64,000 nucleotides of DNA. It comes from Flavobacterium luminosum. Lineage in GTDB: Bacteria > Bacteroidota > Bacteroidia > Flavobacteriales > Flavobacteriaceae. The DNA lies in contig NZ_JAMLJM010000001.1 of NCBI RefSeq assembly GCF_023635005.1, forward strand, positions 434,001 to 498,000, written 5' to 3'. This document shows positions 16,294 to 25,369 of the stretch, one piece after another. How positions within the stretch are numbered: position 1 is the first letter of the stretch; the number at the start of each line of letters is the position of its first letter. The notes below the pieces were generated by a model. That model did no database searches. It was given only the letters and a program-made list of their open reading frames with translations, and was not told the origin of the DNA. A program made the position numbers and the translations under genes.

Positions 16294-17865
16294 ATGAAAA
16301 TCAATAGAGTATACCTCCCACTACTTCTCTTCTCTGCATTAGCTGTAGGTTTTTTGCTGGGCAGTATCTTTATTAAAGCACCGGGATCGACTACAACACT
16401 CACACAAAACGAGACCAAACAGAAACTTAACAAGTTGATCGATTTTATTGATTCTGAATATGTAGACAAAGTCAACACCGATTCCATAGTAGATGAAACT
16501 GTAACCGGAATACTCGAAAAATTAGATCCTCATTCTGTTTACATTTCCAAAAGTACCGCTGAAGAAGAAGCGCAAAGTATGCGAGGCGACTTCGTAGGAA
16601 TTGGCGTTAATTTTTTCATCGAAAACGACACGGTCACCATTATTAATCCAATCAAAAATGGCCCTTCGGAAAAAGCTGGAATAAAAGCTGGGGATCGAAT
16701 CCTTGTAGCGAATAAACAAACACTTTATGGGAAAAAAATCACCACCGAAAAATTATATCGCATCTTAAAAGGCGAGATTGATTCTAAAGTTGCCCTTACT
16801 ATTTACCGAAAATCCGAAAAAAAGAAATTAAACATAGTCGTTACCCGAAACGTCATTCCCGTAAAAAGTGTAGATGTAACCCTTATGCTTAATAAAACAA
16901 CCGGTTACATCAAAATCAACCGTTTTTCGGAAACAACTTTTGAAGAATTCAGAACCGGTTTAGCACAAATAATAAAAAAAGGAGCCAACCATCTGGTCCT
17001 TGACTTAAGAGACAATGGTGGCGGATATATGGAGGAAGCGATCGAAATAGCCGATGATTTCTTGAAAGAAAAACAACTAATTGTTTTTACCAAAAACAAA
17101 AGAGGACGCATAGACAAAACCTGGGGCACAGCCAATGGTGCCTTCGAAAAAGGAAAAATCACTGTTTTAATTAATGAAAATTCGGCTTCTGCGAGTGAAA
17201 TCATTGCAGGGGCCATTCAGGACAATGACCGAGGACTAATCATTGGTCGTCGTTCTTTTGGCAAAGGATTAGTTCAACGCGAAATGCCTTTTAAAGATGG
17301 TTCTAGTGTAAGACTTACCGTTGCCCGATATTATACTCCTACTGGACGCTCTATTCAGAAACCATACGATGAAGGAAGCGCAAAATATTTTAATGATTCT
17401 ATGGAGCGATACCATAACGGCGAACTTTATGCTAAAGACAGTATAAAATTAGCCGATAGCTTAAAATTTAAAACTCCTAAGGGTCGAATCGTTTATGGCG
17501 GAGGAGGAATTGTTCCCGATATTTTTGTTCCATTGGAAGCTTCAAAAGGAAATGAATTGATCCCGATGCTGATGCAATCTGGCGCACCAACTAATTTTGT
17601 CTTCAAAATCATTGATAAGGATCGAAAAGCTTTTGAAAATTTAACTTTTAATGAAATTATTCAAAAAACGGCTTCAGATACCTATTTTAATTTATTTAGA
17701 ACTTATGTAACGGAGAATGACGCTTACATCGATATGAATTCGAGTAAATCCTACATCAAACGTTATTTGACTGCCGAATTTTGTCGTCAATTGTTAGGGG
17801 AAAATGAATATTATAAAGTAGTCTTGAAAGACGATGCTATGATTAAGAAAGCTTTAGAAAAATAA
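16294..17865 (+). CDS. C-terminal processing peptidase, S41 family
   Basis: 523 residues. An uncleaved or cleaved N-terminal hydrophobic segment (about 5-26) places the protein in the periplasm. The PDZ domain is at about 95-180 (GPSEKAGIKAGDRIL) and the S41 protease domain follows. The catalytic dyad is Ser299 (SASASE, 297-302) and Lys324 (RRSFGKGLVQ), 25 residues apart as in E. coli Tsp/Prc. Such enzymes trim or degrade periplasmic proteins from their C-termini. It starts directly at the stop codon of the dCMP deaminase gene. Confidence 0.94.
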   Translation: MKINRVYLPLLLFSALAVGFLLGSIFIKAPGSTTTLTQNETKQKLNKLIDFIDSEYVDKVNTDSIVDETVTGILEKLDPHSVYISKSTAEEEAQSMRGDFVGIGVNFFIENDTVTIINPIKNGPSEKAGIKAGDRILVANKQTLYGKKITTEKLYRILKGEIDSKVALTIYRKSEKKKLNIVVTRNVIPVKSVDVTLMLNKTTGYIKINRFSETTFEEFRTGLAQIIKKGANHLVLDLRDNGGGYMEEAIEIADDFLKEKQLIVFTKNKRGRIDKTWGTANGAFEKGKITVLINENSASASEIIAGAIQDNDRGLIIGRRSFGKGLVQREMPFKDGSSVRLTVARYYTPTGRSIQKPYDEGSAKYFNDSMERYHNGELYAKDSIKLADSLKFKTPKGRIVYGGGGIVPDIFVPLEASKGNELIPMLMQSGAPTNFVFKIIDKDRKAFENLTFNEIIQKTASDTYFNLFRTYVTENDAYIDMNSSKSYIKRYLTAEFCRQLLGENEYYKVVLKDDAMIKKALEK

Positions 17866-17867
17866 TG

Positions 17868-18476
17868 CTATTCTCTTACACTATCATGGCTATGAGTTTC
17901 AACGCCGTTATTCCACAGCACTAAAATATCAGTAGCGACCGAAGCACCGCTTCCTGAAGCGATAGCCAACTGGCTTCTATGTCCTGCTAAAGTTCCAGCA
18001 ACATAAATACCCTCAGCAACCTTATGATCTACATTTTTTAATTGAATTCGTTGCTTTTCAGCAAGAGATTTTTGGTGAGGCTCTACATACTGCGTCAAAC
18101 CATCAATCGCGAATAAATTAGAGGATCCAACCGCAACTACAATAATTCTAGAAGTATAAACTTGCTTGGTAGTTTTTATTTCGTAACCTTCCGCTATGGG
18201 AAGCACACTCAATACTTTTTCTCCAGCTATTTGTTGAATGTGAGGATACGTATCTTGCAATTGTTTTGTGCTCTCGACTAAGATATCTGCGCCCAACTTA
18301 CCGGCAGGAATTCCGTAGGCATTGTAAAAAATAGCATCTTGTAATGAAGAGGCTTTCTGGTGCGTAATAATCGCTATTTTTTTGTCTTTAACAAAAGGGT
18401 TCTTTTGAGCTGATCCTAAAACCAAAGCACAAGAGATGCCAGAAACACCACCTCCAATGATGAGAACATCAAACAT
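17868..18476 (-). CDS. Minimal FAD-dependent oxidoreductase (thioredoxin-reductase-like)
   Basis: 202 residues. The N-terminal Rossmann motif (DVLIIGGGVSGISCAL, 3-18) and the C-terminal segment EGIYVAGTLAGHRSQLAIASGSGA match the FAD domain of thioredoxin-reductase-like flavoproteins. The usual ~110-residue NAD(P)H domain and the CxxC redox pair are absent, so the protein is about two-thirds of family length. The frame is intact. It could be a truncated but functional FAD-binding protein that uses another reductase. It is adjacent, without a gap, to the small membrane protein gene upstream. Confidence 0.8.
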   Translation of the reverse strand: MFDVLIIGGGVSGISCALVLGSAQKNPFVKDKKIAIITHQKASSLQDAIFYNAYGIPAGKLGADILVESTKQLQDTYPHIQQIAGEKVLSVLPIAEGYEIKTTKQVYTSRIIVVAVGSSNLFAIDGLTQYVEPHQKSLAEKQRIQLKNVDHKVAEGIYVAGTLAGHRSQLAIASGSGASVATDILVLWNNGVETHSHDSVRE

Positions 18477-18680
18477 TTACGATTGTTTTTTTAATTTTTC
18501 ATCGATTGTTTTAGACACTCTAAAAATCAACCAAATGACTACAGCACAAAGAATCGCTAAAATTCCTATTAGAGCAACTAAGCTATCTCCTTCAAATAAA
18601 TTTTTAAAATCTAACATCATCACATTAACACCGATTAGTATCGCAGCGACAAGAAAAATTATGTAGGTAAAAATTTTCAT
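18477..18680 (-). CDS. Small two-helix membrane protein
   Basis: 67 residues starting at the ATG at 18680 (MKIFTYIIFLVAAILIGVNV). Two hydrophobic helices (about 3-22 and 36-56) are joined by a short acidic loop, with a basic C-terminal tail KTIDEKLKKQS. Not recognised as a named family. It is directly upstream of the FAD protein gene with no gap between stop and start, so it may anchor or accompany that product. An ATG 21 bases upstream is less likely. Confidence 0.7.
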   Translation of the reverse strand: MKIFTYIIFLVAAILIGVNVMMLDFKNLFEGDSLVALIGILAILCAVVIWLIFRVSKTIDEKLKKQS

Positions 18681-18718
18681 TTTAAATAAAATTACAGGCA
18701 AATTTAGAGTTTTCTTTT

Positions 18719-19294
18719 TTAAACAAACAAGCCTTTAACATTAGAAGCAAATAATTTAACAGCTATGGCTAATAATACTACTCCAAAAACTTTACGAATA
18801 ACGCCAAGACCTGTTTGTCCCAACATCTTTTCTATACGCCCCGAAAGTTTTAACACTACATATACAATAATTATATTGATCAAGATAGCAACAACAATGT
18901 TTATCGACTGGTATTGAGCACGTAAGGACAACAAAGTTGTCATGGTCCCAGCACCTGCGATGAGAGGAAAAGCTAGAGGAACAATACTGGCTGTTTTAGG
19001 TTCTTCATCCTTATAAATGCTAATCCCTAAAATCATTTCCAACGCCAAAAAGAAAAGCACTATCGAACCGGCAACAGCAAAAGATTTAACATCAACACCG
19101 ATAAATTTTAGCATTCCTTCTCCAACAAATAAAAATGTAATCATAATGAGTCCGGAAACAATACTAGCTCTTTCCGAGTGAATATGACCTACTTTATTAC
19201 GCAAATCAACAATAATAGGAATCGTACCTACAATATCGATTACTGCAAACAAAACCATTCCTACCGTAAAAATTTCTTTCCAATCGAATACCAT
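18719..19294 (-). CDS. MarC-family integral membrane protein
   Basis: 191 residues with six predicted membrane helices and MarC-family features: the N-terminal LFAVIDIVGTIPI, the central GSIVLFFLALEMILGISI, and PLAFPLIAGAGTMTTLLSL before TM4. The family (MarC/YhgN/YchE) was once linked to multiple antibiotic resistance in E. coli, which was later questioned. The function is unknown. It may share a transcript with the next two minus-strand genes. A TACATTTG box lies 19 bases upstream. Confidence 0.92.
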   Translation of the reverse strand: MVFDWKEIFTVGMVLFAVIDIVGTIPIIVDLRNKVGHIHSERASIVSGLIMITFLFVGEGMLKFIGVDVKSFAVAGSIVLFFLALEMILGISIYKDEEPKTASIVPLAFPLIAGAGTMTTLLSLRAQYQSINIVVAILINIIIVYVVLKLSGRIEKMLGQTGLGVIRKVFGVVLLAIAVKLFASNVKGLFV

Positions 19295-19313
19295 AATCAG
19301 TGTTTTAGTAGCA

Positions 19314-19321
19314 CAAATGTA
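19314..19321 (-). promoter_or_regulatory. Promoter -7 box of the MarC gene
   Basis: On the minus strand TACATTTG matches TAnnTTTG. A TTTTGG lies about 16 bases upstream, closer than the usual spacing. Confidence 0.5.
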
Positions 19322-19390
19322 AGTATTTTTTTAATGCCAAAAATTCGTTCTTTTCTTATACTTGAGAGTTTTTCTTCCGTTCAAAAAAGC

Positions 19391-19398
19391 TACCTTTG
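19391..19398 (+). promoter_or_regulatory. Promoter -7 box of the DUF3109 gene
   Basis: TACCTTTG, 15 bases before the ATG at 19414. It overlaps the alternative upstream start at 19396 and so argues against that start. Confidence 0.55.
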
Positions 19399-19413
19399 CA
19401 AAAAAATCACCTC

Positions 19414-19986
19414 ATGTTTCAATTAGGCAAAACCATCGTATCAGAAGATATCTTAGAAAAAGAATTCGTTTGCAATCTCACGGCTTGCAAAGGAGCTTGT
19501 TGTATAGATGGAGATTCTGGAGCACCTTTATTAAAAGAAGAAACACTTATTTTAGAAAAAATTTACCCTATTGTAAAACCTTTTTTGCGTCCCGAAGGAA
19601 TTAAAGCTATTGAAACACAAGGAACATGGGTAACCGACAAAGATAATGAACTAGGAACCCCTCTAATTGATAATAAAGATTGTGCTTACGTAATTTTTGA
19701 TGGCGATACAGCACTTTGCGGAATAGAACAAGCATATAACCAAGGCTTAATCGACTGGAAAAAACCCGTTTCTTGTCATTTATATCCAATTCGTGTGAAA
19801 GAATTCAGCAGTTTTCAAGCCGTTAACTACGATCGATGGGACATCTGCAGCGATGCCTGTTCTTTAGGTAAAGAATTACAAGTGCCGGTATACAAATTCG
19901 TCAAAGAAGCTCTTATCAGACGTTTCGGAAATGAATGGTATGATGATCTAGAAAAAGTAGCCGAGGAATTAAAATCACAGAAATAA
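19414..19986 (+). CDS. DUF3109 family Cys-rich protein
   Basis: 190 residues. An N-terminal Cys cluster (C20, C25, C29, C30 in [13 protein letters not shown]) and further Cys later ([20 protein letters not shown]) are the hallmarks of DUF3109, which resembles zinc/iron-cluster (CxxxCC type) proteins. No reaction is known. The ATG at 19414 is chosen because the promoter box covers the only upstream alternative. It is monocistronic, with a terminator just after the stop. Confidence 0.88.
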   Translation: MFQLGKTIVSEDILEKEFVCNLTACKGACCIDGDSGAPLLKEETLILEKIYPIVKPFLRPEGIKAIETQGTWVTDKDNELGTPLIDNKDCAYVIFDGDTALCGIEQAYNQGLIDWKKPVSCHLYPIRVKEFSSFQAVNYDRWDICSDACSLGKELQVPVYKFVKEALIRRFGNEWYDDLEKVAEELKSQK

Positions 19987-20001
19987 AACTTATAAAAATG
20001 G

Positions 20002-20028
20002 CTCCCTTCTTTTCGGGAGTTTTTTTTT
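20002..20028 (+). terminator. Terminator of the DUF3109 gene
   Basis: CTCCC/GGGAG stem with an 8-base loop followed by nine T. Confidence 0.75.
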
Positions 20029-20311
20029 CGAGTTAAAAATCCGTTTTCACAAAAACAATCTTAAAAAAAAAGATTTTTCCAGCATCTCAAACCCCTTATT
20101 TTACAAGACTTTGCGAAAATATTTTTTCGTAAAATACTAATTATCAAAAGCTTAAGATAAAAGCTTGGGAAGCCTTGATTTTGCTACGTTGTTAAAAACT
20201 CGAGACAATTGTGAATAACTAAAGTTTTATTTTCGGGAACAAATTTGAATCTTTGTGTACCTCAAATTTCAAAAAAACCACATTTTATAACATTATAATT
20301 ATCAGATAGCT
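20029..20311 (+). promoter_or_regulatory. Upstream region of nrdBA with repeats and a DnaA-box match
   Basis: This noncoding DNA holds a near-perfect dyad TTTGCGAAAA/TTTTCGTAAA (20110-20133). It also has a direct repeat AAAAGCTT (20146-20153 and 20159-20166) and a TGTGAATAA (20210-20218) that on the minus strand is TTATTCACA, matching the DnaA-box consensus. The nearest -7 candidate is GAATCTTTG near 20250. A role in cell-cycle or dNTP control of nrd is inference. No NrdR box was recognised. Confidence 0.4.
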
Positions 20312-21289
20312 ATGGCTACTATTGAACCTATTTTACAAGAAAACAAAGACCGTTTTGTGATCTTTCCCATCAAACATCATGATATTTGGGATTGGTACAA
20401 AAAAATGGAAGCTAGTTTCTGGACTGCGGAGGAAATTGATTTACATCAAGACCTTTATGACTGGAACAACAAACTAAATGCAGATGAACAATATTTCATC
20501 AAGCACATCTTGGCCTTTTTTGCTGCATCGGATGGAATTGTAAACGAAAATTTAGCTGAAAACTTTGTTAATGAAGTACAATATCCAGAAGCAAAATTCT
20601 TCTATGGTTTCCAAATCATGATGGAAAACATCCATAGTGAAACCTATTCTTTACTGATTGACACATATGTAAAAGACGAAGCAGAAAAAAATCAATTATT
20701 TCATGCGATAGAGGTCTTCCCTGCCATTCGAAAAAAAGCAGATTGGGCCTTGAAATGGATTAAATCCGATTCGTTCGCAGAACGTTTAATTGCTTTCGCA
20801 GCCGTTGAAGGTATTTTCTTCTCAGGAGCTTTTTGTTCTATCTATTGGTTGAAAAAAAGAGGATTAATGCCAGGTTTAACGTTTTCTAACGAATTAATCT
20901 CGCGTGATGAAGGGGTACACTGTGACTTTGCGGTTCACCTGCACAACCACCACTTAATCAACAAGGTTTCTAAAACAAGAATCAGCGAAATAATTGTAGA
21001 CGCATTAAATATAGAGCGTGAATTCATTACCGAATCACTTCCTGTAAGTTTAATCGGAATGAATGCTACACTGATGACACAATATTTAGAATTTGTTGCC
21101 GATAGACTATTAGTAGAATTAGGTTGTGCCAAAGTATTCAACTCGACTAATCCTTTTGATTTCATGGATATGATTTCATTACAAGGAAAAACCAATTTCT
21201 TTGAAAAAAGAGTAGGTGAATACCAAAAAGCAGGGGTAATGAATAACAGCGAAGAAGATAATAAAATTAGTTTCGACGCCGATTTCTAA
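20312..21289 (+). CDS. nrdB: Class I ribonucleotide reductase small subunit (beta)
   Basis: Holds the diiron-tyrosyl radical that starts ribonucleotide reduction in the alpha subunit. The 325 residues show all metal ligands: Asp74, Glu105, His108 (ENIHSETY), Glu166, Glu200 and His203 (RDEGVHCDF). The radical Tyr112 is present. The [11 protein letters not shown] sequence resembles the eukaryotic-type R2 branch. It precedes nrdA with a 132-base spacer that contains a hairpin and an 18-codon open frame, so the two are probably an operon with separate translational control. Confidence 0.96.
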   Translation: MATIEPILQENKDRFVIFPIKHHDIWDWYKKMEASFWTAEEIDLHQDLYDWNNKLNADEQYFIKHILAFFAASDGIVNENLAENFVNEVQYPEAKFFYGFQIMMENIHSETYSLLIDTYVKDEAEKNQLFHAIEVFPAIRKKADWALKWIKSDSFAERLIAFAAVEGIFFSGAFCSIYWLKKRGLMPGLTFSNELISRDEGVHCDFAVHLHNHHLINKVSKTRISEIIVDALNIEREFITESLPVSLIGMNATLMTQYLEFVADRLLVELGCAKVFNSTNPFDFMDMISLQGKTNFFEKRVGEYQKAGVMNNSEEDNKISFDADF

Positions 21290-21377
21290 TATTTAAACCA
21301 AATCTTCGTTATGATAATGTGGATGTTATCTAACAAAGTAAAACAACTAAACAAACACAGCAATTAACTAATAACCC

Positions 21378-21405
21378 GAAATTAGAGAAGGGATTTTCTA
21401 ATTTC
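21378..21405 (+). promoter_or_regulatory. Hairpin between nrdB and nrdA
   Basis: A perfect 9-base inverted repeat GAAATTAGA/TCTAATTTC with a 10-base loop ends 16 bases before the nrdA start. There is no T-run, so it is not a terminator. It could set mRNA stability or access to the nrdA ribosome site. Confidence 0.45.
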
Positions 21406-21421
21406 ACAAAACCTTAAAAAA

Positions 21422-23830
21422 ATGTACGTAGTAAAAAGAGATGGCCGAAAAGAGCCGGTAATGTTCGACAAAATCACAGACAGAATCAAAAAACTGTGCT
21501 ATGGTCTAAATGAATTAGTAGATGCCGTAAAAGTAGCCATGCGTGTAATTGAAGGATTATACGATGGAGTGACCACTTCTGAGTTAGACAATCTTGCTGC
21601 AGAAACCGCAGCTGCCATGACCGTAACGCATCCAGATTACGCACAGTTGGCTGCACGAATTGCCATTTCTAACCTACATAAAAATACCAACAAATCGTTC
21701 TCTGAAACAATGAACGAGATGTACCACTATGTTAATCCTAGAACCGGACAAAAAGCCCCATTAATTTCCAACGAAGTTCATCAGGTAATCATGGAAAATG
21801 CAGAGTTTTTAAACTCTCATGTAATTTATAACCGAGATTTCAATTATGATTATTTTGGTTTCAAAACTTTGGAGCGTTCTTACCTATTAAAAATCAACGG
21901 TAAGATTGTGGAACGCCCTCAGCATATGCTAATGCGTGTGGCGGTAGGAATCCATCTTAACGATTTAGATTCGGTAATAGAAACTTACGACTTAATGTCT
22001 AAGAAATATTTCACGCATGCCACTCCAACCCTATTCAATGCAGGTACTCCAAAACCTCAAATGTCTTCTTGCTTCTTATTAGCGATGAAAGACGATAGCA
22101 TTGAAGGTATTTATGACACTTTAAAACAAACAGCAAAAATTTCTCAATCCGCTGGAGGTATTGGATTATCTATACATAATGTGCGCGCAACAGGATCGTA
22201 TATCCGAGGCACTAACGGTACATCAAACGGAATCGTACCTATGCTACGTGTATTCAACGATACCGCGCGTTATGTAGATCAAGGAGGAGGAAAACGCAAA
22301 GGAAGTTTTGCTGTGTACATCGAAACTTGGCATGCAGATATTATGGATTTCTTAGACCTAAAGAAAAATCATGGTAAAGAAGAAATGCGTGCACGAGATT
22401 TATTCTACGCTATGTGGACTTCTGATTTATTCATGAAACGTGTTCAAGAAGACGCTCAATGGACTTTGATGTGTCCTAACGAATGTCCAGGATTATATGA
22501 TGTATACGGCGAAGAATTTGAAGCTTTATACACTAAATACGAAACCGAAAAAAGAGGAAGAAAAACAATTAGAGCCCGTGAACTTTGGGAGAAAATTTTA
22601 GAATCTCAAATCGAGACCGGAACGCCATACATGTTGTACAAAGATGCAGCAAACCGTAAATCGAATCAAAAGAACTTAGGTACAATTCGTTCTTCTAATT
22701 TGTGTACAGAAATCATGGAGTACACTTCAGAAGACGAGGTAGCCGTTTGTAACTTGGCATCTATTTCTCTTCCAATGTTTGTAGAGAACGGACAGTTTAA
22801 CCATCAATTATTATACAGCGTTACTAAACGTGTTACACGAAATTTAAATAAAGTAATCGACCGCAATTACTATCCGGTAGAAGAAGCTAAAAACTCAAAC
22901 ATGCGTCACCGTCCGGTAGGATTAGGAGTGCAAGGTTTGGCCGATGCTTTCATCTTGTTACGTTTACCATTTACTTGTGACGAAGCCAAAAAATTAAACC
23001 AGGAAATTTTCGAAACCATGTACTTTGCGGCAGTTACCGCATCTATGGAAATGGCCAAAGAAGAAGGTCCTTATTCCACTTTTGAAGGTTCGCCTATCTC
23101 TCAAGGAGAATTCCAATATAATCTTTGGGGATTAACTGACGAAGATTTATCTGGAAGATGGGATTGGGCTTCATTGCGAAAAGAAGTTATGGAACACGGA
23201 GTTCGCAACTCTTTATTAATGGCTCCAATGCCAACTGCTTCGACTTCACAAATATTAGGAAACAACGAAGCTTTCGAGCCTTATACTTCTAACATTTATA
23301 CTCGTCGCGTATTATCTGGTGAGTTTATCGTTGTGAACAAGCACTTGTTACACGATTTAGTAGAAAGAGGTCTTTGGAATGAAGAATTAAAACAACAAAT
23401 CATGCGACATAATGGTTCTGTACAAAACATAGAAATTATTCCGCAGGATTTAAAAGAACTATACAAAACGGTATGGGAAATGTCTATGAAAGATATTATT
23501 GACATGTCACGTCAGCGTGGTTATTTCATCGACCAATCTCAATCTTTAAATCTATTCATGGAAGGTGCTACTTTTGCTAAATTAACATCGATGCACTTCT
23601 ATGCTTGGCAATCGGGATTAAAAACCGGTATGTATTATTTAAGAACTAAAGCTGCTGTAGACGCTATCAAGTTCACGCTAAACAATGAGAAAAAAGCAGA
23701 ACCTACTGCTAATTCGACTGAACTAGAATTAGTATCAACCGAAGGCGAAATGTCTACCGATGAATTCAGAGCAATGATTGAACGTTCTAGAAATGCAGGA
23801 CCTGAAGATTGTGAAATGTGTGGTTCTTAA
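21422..23830 (+). CDS. nrdA: Class I ribonucleotide reductase large subunit (alpha)
   Basis: Reduces ribonucleoside diphosphates to deoxynucleotides with electrons from thioredoxin or glutaredoxin. The 802 residues hold an N-terminal ATP-cone (about 1-90) for dATP/ATP activity control. A first active-site Cys is in [11 protein letters not shown], the catalytic loop is in [13 protein letters not shown], and the NLASI motif follows. The redox-active pair lies in the C-terminal CEMCGS. A terminator follows the stop. Confidence 0.96.
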   Translation: MYVVKRDGRKEPVMFDKITDRIKKLCYGLNELVDAVKVAMRVIEGLYDGVTTSELDNLAAETAAAMTVTHPDYAQLAARIAISNLHKNTNKSFSETMNEMYHYVNPRTGQKAPLISNEVHQVIMENAEFLNSHVIYNRDFNYDYFGFKTLERSYLLKINGKIVERPQHMLMRVAVGIHLNDLDSVIETYDLMSKKYFTHATPTLFNAGTPKPQMSSCFLLAMKDDSIEGIYDTLKQTAKISQSAGGIGLSIHNVRATGSYIRGTNGTSNGIVPMLRVFNDTARYVDQGGGKRKGSFAVYIETWHADIMDFLDLKKNHGKEEMRARDLFYAMWTSDLFMKRVQEDAQWTLMCPNECPGLYDVYGEEFEALYTKYETEKRGRKTIRARELWEKILESQIETGTPYMLYKDAANRKSNQKNLGTIRSSNLCTEIMEYTSEDEVAVCNLASISLPMFVENGQFNHQLLYSVTKRVTRNLNKVIDRNYYPVEEAKNSNMRHRPVGLGVQGLADAFILLRLPFTCDEAKKLNQEIFETMYFAAVTASMEMAKEEGPYSTFEGSPISQGEFQYNLWGLTDEDLSGRWDWASLRKEVMEHGVRNSLLMAPMPTASTSQILGNNEAFEPYTSNIYTRRVLSGEFIVVNKHLLHDLVERGLWNEELKQQIMRHNGSVQNIEIIPQDLKELYKTVWEMSMKDIIDMSRQRGYFIDQSQSLNLFMEGATFAKLTSMHFYAWQSGLKTGMYYLRTKAAVDAIKFTLNNEKKAEPTANSTELELVSTEGEMSTDEFRAMIERSRNAGPEDCEMCGS

Positions 23831-23858
23831 AAACTCACTTCGTTAAAAACAACAAAGC

Positions 23859-23885
23859 AACAGCCATCATTTGATGGCTGTTTTT
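23859..23885 (+). terminator. Terminator of nrdBA
   Basis: AACAGCCATCA/TGATGGCTGTT stem with a 2-base tip, followed by a T-run. Confidence 0.8.
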
Positions 23886-23913
23886 ATTTAATAAAAATAC
23901 TTTTTCAATTTTG

Positions 23914-23921
23914 TACCTTTG
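23914..23921 (+). promoter_or_regulatory. Promoter -7 box of the small-protein/AAA+ locus
   Basis: TACCTTTG, 15 bases before the ATG at 23937. It overlaps the alternative upstream start and so favours the downstream ATG. Confidence 0.55.
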
Positions 23922-23936
23922 AAAAAAAGAAAAAAG

Positions 23937-24152
23937 ATGTCAAAAGAAAAAAAAGGTATCTACACCGGTAAAATAGAAAAAGACGAACAAGGAAATTATT
24001 TCTGTGGCGAATATTTATTGGATTATCAGTATACCGAAAAGAATTTTAAAATTGGTGATGAAATCATTATTAAATCTGTGATTGAAAATCCAAGTGACAA
24101 GAGTTACGATAAATACCCCAAAAAAACACGTAACTTTTCTTTGAATAATTAA
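23937..24152 (+). CDS. Small conserved-looking protein of unknown function
   Basis: 71 residues, strongly charged, not recognised. The N-terminus (MSKEKKGIYTGKIEKDEQGNYF) suggests a small beta-rich domain and the C-terminus is basic (YDKYPKKTRNFSLNN). No signal peptide or membrane segment. The ATG at 23937 is preferred because the upstream option lies in the promoter box. It precedes the AAA+ ATPase gene by 24 bases and is likely co-transcribed, so it could be a partner or adaptor of that ATPase. Confidence 0.6.
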   Translation: MSKEKKGIYTGKIEKDEQGNYFCGEYLLDYQYTEKNFKIGDEIIIKSVIENPSDKSYDKYPKKTRNFSLNN

Positions 24153-24176
24153 AAAACCAACTAAAAAACATCCATT

Positions 24177-24884
24177 TTGAGTTTTTATTTCTTAGACCAT
24201 AGCAATGTTAATTTAGAAGATGTAGTCTTCAATGAAAAGGTTTCGGAGCAAATCAATCAATTTCTAAAAGAATACCAATTCAAGGAAATTTTAGAACATT
24301 ACGATTTACCTGTTATCAACAAGATGTTGTTGTATGGTAAAACCGGATGTGGTAAAACCATGACAGCCAAGGCAATTGCTAAAAAACTCAATAAAAAAAT
24401 CATCATTGTAAATTTAGCCAATATTATTTCGTCCAAATTAGGAGAAACCGCCAAAAATATCGAAAGCCTTTTTAAAGAAGTAAAGTACGAAAGCGCAGTT
24501 CTGTTTTTTGATGAATTTGATTCTTTGGGACAAATTCGAGACTACGACAACAAAGATAATAGCGAAATGAAACGTGTGGTCAATGCTATTTTACAACTGA
24601 TTGATAATTTTCCAAAAAAATCAATTTTAATTGCTGCGACTAATCAAATTCAAATGATAGACGAGGCATTGGTACGCCGATTTGAATTAAAATTAGAATT
24701 CACTTTACCTTCTAGAAAAATCTTAGATGATTATTACGATAAATTATTGCAAAAATACCCACCCGAATTCACCAAGTTAGAACGCCTATACGATATTTCT
24801 TTTGCTGAAGCCAAAAACCATGTTTTCAAAGAAGTTAAAAACAACATCATTAAAGCTGAAATTGCAAAACAAAAAAATGCCTAA
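24177..24884 (+). CDS. Small stand-alone AAA+ ATPase
   Basis: 235 residues, almost only the AAA+ core. Walker A is GKTGCGKT (54-61), Walker B VLFFDEF (108-114), sensor-1 Asn156 (AATNQ) and the arginine-finger pair RR at 167-168. There is no clear N-terminal substrate-binding domain or extra lid. The frame opens at TTG (24177) with an in-frame stop upstream. The next Met is close to Walker A, so TTG (or an ATT before it) must be the start. The gene sits between a 71-residue protein and an acetyltransferase whose ATG overlaps its TAA. It resembles SpoVK/CbxX or FtsH-type cores, but the substrate is unknown. Confidence 0.78.
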   Translation: MSFYFLDHSNVNLEDVVFNEKVSEQINQFLKEYQFKEILEHYDLPVINKMLLYGKTGCGKTMTAKAIAKKLNKKIIIVNLANIISSKLGETAKNIESLFKEVKYESAVLFFDEFDSLGQIRDYDNKDNSEMKRVVNAILQLIDNFPKKSILIAATNQIQMIDEALVRRFELKLEFTLPSRKILDDYYDKLLQKYPPEFTKLERLYDISFAEAKNHVFKEVKNNIIKAEIAKQKNA

Positions 24885-25327
24885 TGAAATTAGTTCGTAC
24901 TACATCAGACCATCCCGATTTTAAAAAACTAGTTGCCTTATTCGACGAATACTTAATTGACATTGATGGTGAAGAAAGAGATTTTTTTGCCTTTCACAAC
25001 AACAAGTTTCTAGCACATGCTTTGGTGTGTTATGAAAATGATGAACCGGTCGGTTGTGGTGGTTTCAAAGAATTTGATGCTACCACGGCAGAAATCAAGA
25101 GAATGTTTGTGCATCCTGACCATCGAAAAAAAGGAATAGCTAATCTAATTTTATCTGAAATTGAAGCATGGGCAAAAGAAAATGGTTATACACAGTTTAT
25201 TTTAGAAACTTCACCAAAATTAGAAAATGCCATTGCTTTGTATAAAAAAACAGGTTATGTGATTATTCCTAATTTCGGACAATATATTGGCGTTGAAAAC
25301 AGCATTTGCATGAAGAAAGAGGGATAA
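24884..25327 (+). CDS. GNAT-family N-acetyltransferase
   Basis: 147 residues with a full GNAT fold. The acetyl-CoA loop lies in VHPDHRKKGIANLIL (76-90), and TSPKLENAIALYKKTGY is the typical beta-6/alpha-4 region. The substrate is unknown. Its ATG shares a base with the stop of the AAA+ gene (TAATG), so translation is coupled, and it is followed by dgt after 42 bases. Confidence 0.9.
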   Translation: MKLVRTTSDHPDFKKLVALFDEYLIDIDGEERDFFAFHNNKFLAHALVCYENDEPVGCGGFKEFDATTAEIKRMFVHPDHRKKGIANLILSEIEAWAKENGYTQFILETSPKLENAIALYKKTGYVIIPNFGQYIGVENSICMKKEG

Positions 25328-25369
25328 AATATGTATCTTCGAACCACAAATTTAAAATCTTAAACTTCT

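Noticed and set aside
20210..20218. Replication origin near the DnaA-box match
   Set aside because: One nonamer only, no box cluster, no dnaA or dnaN, and several such matches are expected by chance in AT-rich DNA.
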